Shown: piece after piece, positions 1 to 7,164 of the stretch
Numbering within the stretch: position 1 is the stretch's first letter
How the letters are laid out: each line of letters starts with the position of its first letter
Source: CAZKUN01 sp964555935
GTDB lineage: Bacteria > Armatimonadota > Zipacnadia > Zipacnadales > VGFC01
DNA: 12,252 nt
Direction of reading: 5' to 3'
Assembly: GCA_964555935.1 (NCBI GenBank)
Contig: CAZKUN010000264.1
Span: 1-12,252 of the forward strand
Notes under the pieces: model-generated
What the model saw: the letters and a program-made list of their open reading frames with translations, nothing else
Database searches by the model: none
Told to the model about the DNA's origin: nothing
Made by a program: the position numbers and the translations under genes

Positions 1-349
1 GTGAGTGGTACCGTTAATGGGGGGAGGTCAGGGTCGCAAGGGTCGTCAAGCCCGCCGTTCTCCGGCTATCCTGCGAGAACCTGCTCGTGCAGCGCATCAG
101 ACTTCCCCGTCGACGGTCGCGTCCCGCAAAGCTCCCGATTCCGGCGTGGATGGAGCTAAACGTGGGGACATTCGCCCCGGGGCCTGCCCCGCTCGGAACG
201 CGTCCCCGGAAGAGCGTCTCCGGCGACCCGCACGGTTCGTGAAGACACAGGTGCTCCACGACAGGCGACGAAGGAGGTCCACTGCACCCCGGCAGCGCCT
301 GCCCGGACCCCAGTGGCGACGAAACCGACGATCGCGAGGAGTCATCACG
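1..349. other. Leader region without a recognisable gene
   Basis: No gene could be supported here. The reading frame of the downstream gene stays open back to position 5, but the translation is Arg/Pro/Ser-rich, low in hydrophobic residues and resembles no family, as expected for chance openness in GC-rich DNA. A short GC hairpin is visible: CGGGG at 178-182 pairs with CCCCG at 187-191 around a 4-nt loop, with no T-tract. A strong Shine-Dalgarno-like AAGGAGGT lies at 271-278 with no ATG or GTG at a usable distance. No convincing -35/-10 pair was found, so the operon promoter is either unconventional or upstream of the window. Confidence 0.6.
336..341 (+). promoter_or_regulatory. Ribosome binding site of the GH95-like gene
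   Basis: GAGGAG lies 8 nt before the ATG at 350. It decides the start: the frame is open for another 345 nt upstream, but only this ATG has a well-placed Shine-Dalgarno, and GH95 homology begins about 15 residues after it. Confidence 0.8.
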
Positions 350-2617
350 ATGGGACTGCAAGGAGCGACAGCACACGGCATCCTGCATCGGCGCGCACCC
401 CGGGAGTGGCACGATGGCTTCCCGCTGGGCAATGGCGCCATTGGGGCGATGTTCTGGGGCGACGGGAGCCCGCTTTGCCTCACCCTCGACAAGGCCGACC
501 TGTGGGACCTGCGCAGCGATGACCGTTACCAGGATCACCCCGACTTCAATTACGCCGGCCTGCGACGGCTGATCGCGGAGGGCCGATTCGACGAGGCCTT
601 CGAGATCTTCGAGGACCGGCAACTGCGCGACAACCCCCTCGGGCCGACGAAGATCAGCATTGGGCGCGCGGAACTGTCCCTCGGCGAGGCAACTGCGTAC
701 GAGTGCGGACTCCAATTGGCCACCGCCAGCGTGGAGGGGACGCTCACCACGGTGACGGGCGAGCACCAACTGCTCGCCTTTGTGCATCGCGGGCGCAACG
801 TCGTCTGCCTGCGGGTGACAGAGCCGTCGCCGGAGGCGCGGCTCGAGTTGAAGCCGCTCTGCGAGATGAATGAGGAGCTGACAGCGCTGGGGCATCCGGC
901 TCCCGTCGTGGCGGACGAAGGCCCGGTGCGCGTGCTGTGCCAGAGCATCCCCGAGAGCGTAAGCTACGCCGTTGCCTGGAACCGTGTCGGCCCGGACCAC
1001 TTCCTCACCATCGAGAGCGGAGCGACGCTAGACGAGGCGAGAGAGAAGGCCCTGGCGACGTGGCACGCGGCCTCCGACGCCGGGATCGATGCCCTGTACG
1101 AGGAGCACGTCGCTGCGTGGAGCGAGTTCTGGGGTGTGTCGGAGGTTCATCTGCCGGAGGAGCGGATCGAGTTCCTCTGGTACATGGGCCTGTACCTGCT
1201 GGCGTCCGCGGTGCGGCGGGGCGAACTGCCGCCGGGTCTGCAGGGCCTGTGGGCGATGGACGGCGTGCTGCCCCCCTGGCGCGGCGAGTACGCGGCGGAC
1301 ATGAACCTGCAGGAGACATTCTGGCCGTCGGTCAGCTCGGGGCATATCGACTTGATGGACTGCTGGTGCGATTTCATGCGCGACTGCCTGCCGTTGGCGC
1401 AGGAGTTCACGCGGCGTTTCTTCGGCACTGAGGGCACCTTCTGGCCCTGCGCCTTCGCGCCGCGCCTGGCGCTGATCCGCTGCTGGTACACCGTCATGTA
1501 TGCCTGGAGCAACACCGCGTGGCTCGGGTGGATGGTGTGGTTGCGGTGGCGCTACACCATGGACCGGGAGTGGCTTGCCGAGACGGGCTACCCGCTGGTC
1601 TCGGAGATCCTGCGTTTCTACCGGGCCAACCTGGAGGAGGGCGAGGACGGCTATCTGCACGTGCCGCTCTCGACCAGCCCCGAGTACCGTGACAACACCT
1701 CGGGCGCGTGGTGCCAGGACCCGAACATCGACCTCGGGCTGATCCGCCGGTGCTGCGACTGGGTGGTGGAGATGGAGGCGGCGTTGGACAAGGACGACTT
1801 GACCGCCGCGGCACTGGAGCTGCGAGCCAAGCTCGTGCCGTACTCGCTGACTGAGACGAAGGCGCTGTGCCTCTGGCCAGGGCAGGCCCTCGATGAGCCT
1901 CACCGGCACCCATCGCAACTGATGCCGATCCACCCCGCGATGGACCTCACAATCGAGGGCGACGACGAGGCCCGAGCGATCATCGACGCCAGTATGGACC
2001 AGTACTTCTCGCTTGGGCAGTACTTGTGGAGCGGGCACACGTACGCCCAGATGGCGAGCTTCGGCGCGGTCATCGGGCGGGCGGAGTTCGCCTATGACTG
2101 CCTGCTCCGGCTCTCCGAGTACTGGCTTGGGAGCAACGGGCTGCACTTCAACCGGGACCTACGCCGGACAGGCTCGTCGCTCTACTGTGGCGACGATCGG
2201 CCTTTCACGATGGAGGCGAACTGCGGCGCTGCCGCAGGCATCAACGATATGCTCGTCCAGGGCTGGAACGACATTCTCCGCATCTTCCCGGCCGTGCCGG
2301 AGCACTGGCGCGACGTGATCTTCCGTGATCTGGTTGCAGAGGGGGCGTTCCGGGTATCCGCGATCCGACGAGCAAGCCAGACTGTGTGGGTCAGCACCCG
2401 GGCGGGAGTGGCGCGGACGCTGAGGCTGCGCAACCCCTTCGGCGAGGCGCAGGTGACAGTGGTAGGAGGGGAACTGCGGCGGGAGGGCGATCTATACGTC
2501 GGGGAACTGGCCGCTGGGCAGGAGGTCGTGCTCTGCGTGGAGGGCGAGACCGGCGACATAGACGCGGCGATCGCTGCCGTCGATAGCAGCGACACCTCAC
2601 GGCTGGGGCTGCGATGA
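350..2617 (+). CDS. GH95-like glycoside hydrolase, cytoplasmic
   Basis: This 755-residue protein matches the usual GH95 length (alpha-L-fucosidase/alpha-L-galactosidase family, clan GH-L-type (alpha/alpha)6 barrel). Landmarks in order are the N-terminal beta-sandwich motif LGNGAIGAMFWG (26-37, the family's LPIGNGRLGAM-type signature), a YLL...LPPGLQGLW stretch (about 282-301, family ...LPANLQGIWN), ADMNLQETFW (316-325, family NINTQMNYW), STSPEY (442-447), and the C-terminal FTMEANCGAAAGINDML block (from 619, family FQIDGNFGGTAGI). No signal peptide or membrane segment is visible, so it probably acts in the cytoplasm on imported oligosaccharides. Oddities: the first Asn of the N-x-N catalytic pair is Asp317 (Asn319 is kept), and the usual late catalytic Asp seems replaced near Gly576-Arg577. 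Glu445 is a plausible general acid. Family membership is clear, but substrate cannot be inferred and need not be fucose. It is first gene of the apparent operon. Confidence 0.87.
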   Translation: MGLQGATAHGILHRRAPREWHDGFPLGNGAIGAMFWGDGSPLCLTLDKADLWDLRSDDRYQDHPDFNYAGLRRLIAEGRFDEAFEIFEDRQLRDNPLGPTKISIGRAELSLGEATAYECGLQLATASVEGTLTTVTGEHQLLAFVHRGRNVVCLRVTEPSPEARLELKPLCEMNEELTALGHPAPVVADEGPVRVLCQSIPESVSYAVAWNRVGPDHFLTIESGATLDEAREKALATWHAASDAGIDALYEEHVAAWSEFWGVSEVHLPEERIEFLWYMGLYLLASAVRRGELPPGLQGLWAMDGVLPPWRGEYAADMNLQETFWPSVSSGHIDLMDCWCDFMRDCLPLAQEFTRRFFGTEGTFWPCAFAPRLALIRCWYTVMYAWSNTAWLGWMVWLRWRYTMDREWLAETGYPLVSEILRFYRANLEEGEDGYLHVPLSTSPEYRDNTSGAWCQDPNIDLGLIRRCCDWVVEMEAALDKDDLTAAALELRAKLVPYSLTETKALCLWPGQALDEPHRHPSQLMPIHPAMDLTIEGDDEARAIIDASMDQYFSLGQYLWSGHTYAQMASFGAVIGRAEFAYDCLLRLSEYWLGSNGLHFNRDLRRTGSSLYCGDDRPFTMEANCGAAAGINDMLVQGWNDILRIFPAVPEHWRDVIFRDLVAEGAFRVSAIRRASQTVWVSTRAGVARTLRLRNPFGEAQVTVVGGELRREGDLYVGELAAGQEVVLCVEGETGDIDAAIAAVDSSDTSRLGLR

Positions 2618-2635
2618 AGCGTTACCCGGCGGCAC

Positions 2636-2643
2636 AGGGAGGA
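2636..2643 (+). promoter_or_regulatory. Ribosome binding site of the second gene
   Basis: AGGGAGGA ends 10 nt before the ATG at 2654, inside the 36-nt gap after the GH95-like gene. It supports this start over the ATG at 2614, which overlaps the previous stop but lies in another frame. Confidence 0.75.
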
Positions 2644-2653
2644 CCCGACCACG

Positions 2654-5600
2654 ATGCGGACACCAGGAGTGGCGCTGCTACTACTAACAGGCGGGACGGT
2701 CTGGGCCTATCCGGAGGCCGCGGCGTGGCGCTCTGCCAGCGGCTTCGCGGGTTGGCAGGCCGTCGAGGGCGCGCTGACCTTCGACCACCGGAGCCCCGAG
2801 TCCATCATCGCTGCCGAGCCGGTTGCCGAAGAGCGGGGCGAGATCAGCTTCGAATTCGCGCGGACGTACGGTCCGCGGGCGCGGCTGGAATTGCGCTTCC
2901 GGGCGAGCGGGGACGAGCAGAGCTACGTTGCGGCCGTGGTGGAGCCGGATGCCGGGCGGCTTTCCCTGGTGCGGCGTGATGGCGGGCGCTTCGTCGCGGT
3001 GCCGGGCGGGTTGGCGATCGCAGACGGCATCGGTGAGGGCGTCCACCGTCTCGGGTACCGAATCGCGCACGGCGAGATCGACGTACTGCTGGACGGCCGC
3101 GAGTTGCTCAGCACGGAGACGGGGACGCTGGCGGCGAAGGGCCGGATCGGGCTCGCCGCAGCGTATGCGCGAGTGCGGGTCCGGGGACCCGAGATCGAGG
3201 GGGTGCCGCCCGATGCGGTCGAGGAGCGGCCAAGCCTGGCGGACTGGAAGGTGCTCTACGGCCCCACTGCCTGGCACCCCGCGCCCGATGCGGAGCCACC
3301 GGCCGCGGGCGAGCAAGTCACGCTTTACTCGGCGGGAGCCGACGGCGGCATAGTGGGTGAGTGCGATCGGACAAACTTCGCCGTAGAACTGAAGGGCCGG
3401 TTCGTGGAGGCATCCGGCACGTGGGCGTGCTTCGGGATGCGGCCGAAAGTCTCGCCGGACGGTGCCTCGTTCTACACCATCGAGGTGCGCGGCAACCAGA
3501 GCCGGCTGGTCTTCGCCAGAACCACCGAGAACGTGCGCGACGAGACGATATCGCACGACATCCCCCTACCCGCGGTNNNNNNNNNNCCCGCGGTTCAGAT
3601 CGGACGCTGGTACACGCTGCGCTGCGAGTTCATCGGCAACCGCATCACGGTTGACCTGGATGGACAGCGACACCTGGACATCGTGGACCCCCGCCCGCTG
3701 GAGGAGGGGCGTACCGCAATCAGCGCGTCACACGCCACGGTGCAGCTCGCGGGCTTGCGCCATGAAGCGCGGTCGTCGGACTACCAGTTCCGTACTACCG
3801 AGACTCCCGCGACGCCGTACGATCCGGGCCCCGCCTTGCCGGACGCCTTGCCGCGCAAGGGCGAGGATGACAACTACTGGTTCCTCGTGGGACCCGACTT
3901 GCGCGTGGCGGTGCATAAGGACACCGGGATGCTCGGCGGCATTTGGGGTCCGGGAGACACGCCACCGTGTCTCGCCCGCCGCGTGGTCGAGTTGTACAAC
4001 CTCGAGACGCGCGAAGACGCGACGACAGCGGACGCCTACGGTGACCGGGTGAAGCACGTGGTCCGGCGCACACCCCGCGAGGTCACCGTGCTGTGCGCCA
4101 ACGCCGGCCTGCCCGGCATCGCCATCGAGAAGCGCTACGCCCTCGACGCAGCGACCGGCCAGCTGTCCCAGGCCATCCGGTTCGTGAACGAGACATCGCG
4201 GCCCGATGTCTTCGTAACCCTGGCCCTGCGCGCGGTGCTTGACCCGGAGTTCCGGCAGCAGGCCCAGTATACCGGCGGAAGCTATCTCGGCCCGCTTGTG
4301 CCCGCCGCCTCCATCCGTGAGCGCGTCCTCACCGACAGCTTCAAACAGCCCTGGTCCACCGGCATCACCAACGGTCGGCCAAGCTGGGTGCTGGCGCTGA
4401 ACAACGACCTCGGCGTCAACTTCGCCACCTTCCGCTACCGCGTCAACGAGCAGCACGTCTTGCCCTGGAACGCCATCTGGACCGAGCCCCTCAACAACCT
4501 CTACCACACGCCCGCCGGGTGGGAGATGGGCGTCTGCACGCTGGCCCTGCGCCCCAGCGAGACGGCGTCGGTGGAGGTCGACTACATGCTGTTTGGTGGC
4601 GGGTTGCTGGGGTTCTACGACCGGTACCGGAGCCTGCCCGAAGTCGCGGCGATGCACGCCCGGGTTGGCCCCAGGCCCACGTGGCTGCAGGACGTGAAGA
4701 TGCCCGTTCTCGATACCATCCAACAGGCGTTGGCAGTGAGCGAGGAAGGACTCCTGCTCCGGGCCGGCGACCCCTTCGGTGTATGGGGTGACCCGCTGGC
4801 CCGGGACGAGGCGGGCAACGACACGCGCCTGGTCGCGCGCGGCAAGGAGCTGCTGGGGGCCATCCGGGAGGCATCGCCTCGGGTGCGCGCGGGACTGTAC
4901 ACCTGGGCGTGGTCCGCCGCAGAGCAGAGCCGGGAGATGCAGCAGCATCCCGAGTGGTTCATCGTCCGCGACAAGGCCGGACAGACGCGCAACGCATACC
5001 CGATGGGCACGAACTACGTGCGCTGCCTGTCGGCACCGGGGTGCCTGGACGACATGCTCCAACGGTATTGCGACATCGTCCGCGGTTACCCGGAGGACCT
5101 CCAGTACCTGGACAACGACGGCACGGGCATCCAGGTGATTGACTGGGAACACCTGCGGGTCGACCAGGACTACCACTGGCAGCGTCTCCACGAGGGGATC
5201 CTCGCGGCGGCGCGCGAGCACAGCCCGGAGACGGCGACCTTCTTCAACAACCGCGTCCTGCCTCAGGGCGACATCTCCTTCGCCGAGCTGATGCCCGCGG
5301 AGATCCAGAACACGCACTGGCGCCGTCCCGCCGACGAGCTGTATCCCATCAAGGTCTTCCAAAAGCGCGACCCGGAGCGAGTCGCCTCGCTCCTATACTC
5401 GCGGCCCGAGACGGAGCCCTCGTACACGAACTACTGCGTGGGCCTTGGGCTGTTGCCCTGGATGAGCAGCGTGCGGCAGCTTCCGTTCATCAACGCCGCC
5501 TTTGAGACCCGCCGGCTCGAGCTCATGGACGCCGACCTGACGCCGGACTGGCACGACGACCTGACCACCTCGATCGAAGCGTACCCGCTGCGCCAGGGCG

Positions 5601-7162
5601 CGGCGGCCTGCGTCTCGTTCATCGGCCATGAGGAGACGCCGCAGGAGACGCAGATCGCCTTCGACTCCGCGCGAATGGGACTGACGCCGGGGAGAGCGTA
5701 TTCAGCGTGGCTCTTCGACCTCAAGGACTCCCGTGAGCACGAGGGACGCCTCACGGAGCGCGACCAGCGTCTGGCGTATGACGACTGCAACTGGGCGGAT
5801 GAGGTGGTGGTGGCGGCGAGCTTCCTCGGTGCCGGGGAAGACCTCCCCACGCGCTTCATTTGCGACACCGTGGCACGGCCCCGGCGGTTGCGGATGCTGA
5901 TGGTCACCCACTCTCCGGGGCTGGTATGGTCGGTCAACGGGCGACGAACTCACTTCTGGCTGCCCGATTCCCGTGGCGTGAGCCTGCGCCGTGGGTCCGG
6001 CGGCCGCCCGGATCGCGTGACGGTCGTCTGCAGGTGCGAGCCCGAGCGCGCCGAGGTGGCCATTCTGGTGCCCGGCGGCCAACGGGTCAGCGAGGTGACC
6101 GTGGACGGCACTCCGACGCCTTGGGCGCCGGAGTCCGTGGGCGGCGCGTGGTTGGTGCGCGTGGGCGTCACACGCGGGGCCAACCGCATCGCTGTGGTCT
6201 GCGCCCGCGGCGAGCAGGCACCGCGAGTGCGCGATGTTGCCGTGAGTGCTCCGCAGCGGGTCAAGGCCGGAAAGGTGCACCCGGTGCGCGTGTCATTCGC
6301 AGCCCGGGGATGGACCGACGGGCATAGGGCCCTGCTTCGGGTGATGCAAGGCGGCGTGCTCATAGCCAGCGCCGCCCCTGAGCGCCTGGGCCCCGACTGG
6401 GCGCGCTTCTCCATGCGCGTCCCGGGGTCCGCGCGGCCTGGCATGTATGACCTGGCCTTCGATGTGCGAGGCGCGACGGACGGCGACGTGGTCGCCCGGG
6501 TAGAGGTCGTGCCAGGCAGTTGGCATCCCCCTGTCCTGCCGGGTGACGAGCCGCCGGGCGAGCCGGTCGTGATGGTCTGGGATGTGGGCCGGACAATCCG
6601 GGGCATCGAGGTCGCGCGCGCGGGCACTGCGAGCTTCGACCACCGCGGGGGCACGCAGATCGCGCAGGCGGATGTGGACGCGCTGAAGGCCCTGTGCGGC
6701 GTGCGCGATGACACCACGAGCACCTGGGGCTACGGATTCTGCGGCTTCGAGATCCGCGGCGTGAAGGCCATCACGGTGGACCTGACCAACACCTTTGCCG
6801 AGAGGGTCCAGAATGGCGGCAACCTTGGCGACCGCTACGTGGACTCCTTCGCGGGCTTCATGGTGGACTACCATACAGCGGACGGGTACACGAAGCGTGT
6901 GGCTCTGGGGCTCGGGGTGATCAACGGTGCAAGACCGGTGGTCGCGCCGGACTGGGGCACGGCTGCGAAACCCGATGAGTGCATCGCCCTGAGCCGCACG
7001 CTCCACGAGAGGCCCCGCGACCAACTGACCGTCGATCTCGCCGAGCACGCGCCGCCGGAGTGGGATGGGCGGACATGGTTCAGCATCGGCGTGGACACCG
7101 TCGCGCGTGGGCTGCAGATCGAGGCGACGATCGTGGGCGCGGAGCCCGTGGGGAGCAGGTGA
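2654..7162 (+). CDS. Large secreted multidomain protein, putative glycoside hydrolase of unassigned family
   Basis: This is a protein of about 1,500 residues (1,502 counting the gap). It begins with a short signal peptide (MRTPG, hydrophobic VALLLLTGG, likely cleavage after VWA near residue 18), so it is exported. Two ConA/LamG-like modules follow (about 25-180 and 190-370); their C-terminal halves resemble each other (an LDG strand, then a GR(I/T) strand). Residues about 405-670 look like the large beta-sandwich that often precedes a hydrolase barrel. Residues about 677-980 look like a TIM barrel: HPEWF (765-769) and a strand ending YLDNDGTG with Asp820 and Asp822, followed by DWE (830-832) and GDISFAE (872-878). 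Asp820 as nucleophile and Asp873 or Glu878 as acid are inferences from layout. An Ig-like segment (about 1190-1300) and a final beta-rich module (about 1305-1500) end the protein. I cannot name a GH family; a clan GH-D or GH101-like relationship is possible. Confidence 0.72.
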   Translation: MRTPGVALLLLTGGTVWAYPEAAAWRSASGFAGWQAVEGALTFDHRSPESIIAAEPVAEERGEISFEFARTYGPRARLELRFRASGDEQSYVAAVVEPDAGRLSLVRRDGGRFVAVPGGLAIADGIGEGVHRLGYRIAHGEIDVLLDGRELLSTETGTLAAKGRIGLAAAYARVRVRGPEIEGVPPDAVEERPSLADWKVLYGPTAWHPAPDAEPPAAGEQVTLYSAGADGGIVGECDRTNFAVELKGRFVEASGTWACFGMRPKVSPDGASFYTIEVRGNQSRLVFARTTENVRDETISHDIPLPAXXXXPAVQIGRWYTLRCEFIGNRITVDLDGQRHLDIVDPRPLEEGRTAISASHATVQLAGLRHEARSSDYQFRTTETPATPYDPGPALPDALPRKGEDDNYWFLVGPDLRVAVHKDTGMLGGIWGPGDTPPCLARRVVELYNLETREDATTADAYGDRVKHVVRRTPREVTVLCANAGLPGIAIEKRYALDAATGQLSQAIRFVNETSRPDVFVTLALRAVLDPEFRQQAQYTGGSYLGPLVPAASIRERVLTDSFKQPWSTGITNGRPSWVLALNNDLGVNFATFRYRVNEQHVLPWNAIWTEPLNNLYHTPAGWEMGVCTLALRPSETASVEVDYMLFGGGLLGFYDRYRSLPEVAAMHARVGPRPTWLQDVKMPVLDTIQQALAVSEEGLLLRAGDPFGVWGDPLARDEAGNDTRLVARGKELLGAIREASPRVRAGLYTWAWSAAEQSREMQQHPEWFIVRDKAGQTRNAYPMGTNYVRCLSAPGCLDDMLQRYCDIVRGYPEDLQYLDNDGTGIQVIDWEHLRVDQDYHWQRLHEGILAAAREHSPETATFFNNRVLPQGDISFAELMPAEIQNTHWRRPADELYPIKVFQKRDPERVASLLYSRPETEPSYTNYCVGLGLLPWMSSVRQLPFINAAFETRRLELMDADLTPDWHDDLTTSIEAYPLRQGAAACVSFIGHEETPQETQIAFDSARMGLTPGRAYSAWLFDLKDSREHEGRLTERDQRLAYDDCNWADEVVVAASFLGAGEDLPTRFICDTVARPRRLRMLMVTHSPGLVWSVNGRRTHFWLPDSRGVSLRRGSGGRPDRVTVVCRCEPERAEVAILVPGGQRVSEVTVDGTPTPWAPESVGGAWLVRVGVTRGANRIAVVCARGEQAPRVRDVAVSAPQRVKAGKVHPVRVSFAARGWTDGHRALLRVMQGGVLIASAAPERLGPDWARFSMRVPGSARPGMYDLAFDVRGATDGDVVARVEVVPGSWHPPVLPGDEPPGEPVVMVWDVGRTIRGIEVARAGTASFDHRGGTQIAQADVDALKALCGVRDDTTSTWGYGFCGFEIRGVKAITVDLTNTFAERVQNGGNLGDRYVDSFAGFMVDYHTADGYTKRVALGLGVINGARPVVAPDWGTAAKPDECIALSRTLHERPRDQLTVDLAEHAPPEWDGRTWFSIGVDTVARGLQIEATIVGAEPVGSR
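3577..3586. other. Assembly gap (10 Ns) inside the second gene
   Basis: Ten Ns interrupt the second ConA-like module. The same 8-mer, CCCGCGGT, directly precedes (3569-3576) and follows (3587-3594) the gap. Removing one copy plus the Ns deletes exactly 18 nt, keeps the frame and gives a continuous ...IPLPAVQIGRW... strand. The gap is therefore most likely a scaffolding artefact at a short contig overlap, with nothing missing. Confidence 0.85.
7150..7155 (+). promoter_or_regulatory. Ribosome binding site of the third gene
   Basis: GGGGAG lies 9 nt before the ATG at 7165 and within the last codons of the preceding gene. With only 2 nt between the stop at 7160-7162 and this ATG, translation of the two genes is probably coupled. 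Confidence 0.65.
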
Positions 7163-7164
7163 AC

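Noticed and set aside
5..349. N-terminal extension of the GH95-like protein by 115 residues
   Set aside because: The added residues are Arg/Pro-rich and unlike GH95, and the ATG at 350 has a good Shine-Dalgarno.
1028..2146. Minus-strand open frame of 372 codons
   Set aside because: Antisense to the GH95-like gene, whose family motifs on the + strand are clear; the minus translation resembles nothing.
2614..2979. Short + strand frame starting at an ATG that overlaps the first stop codon
   Set aside because: Out of frame with the second hydrolase, lies mostly within it and has no domain signal.
3728..5362. Minus-strand open frame of 544 codons
   Set aside because: It lies wholly inside the second hydrolase gene, has no recognisable domain and is typical of antisense openness in GC-rich codon-biased DNA.
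6979..7164. Upstream start for the third gene
   Set aside because: It would overlap the second gene by 184 nt and bury the signal peptide 62 residues inside the protein.
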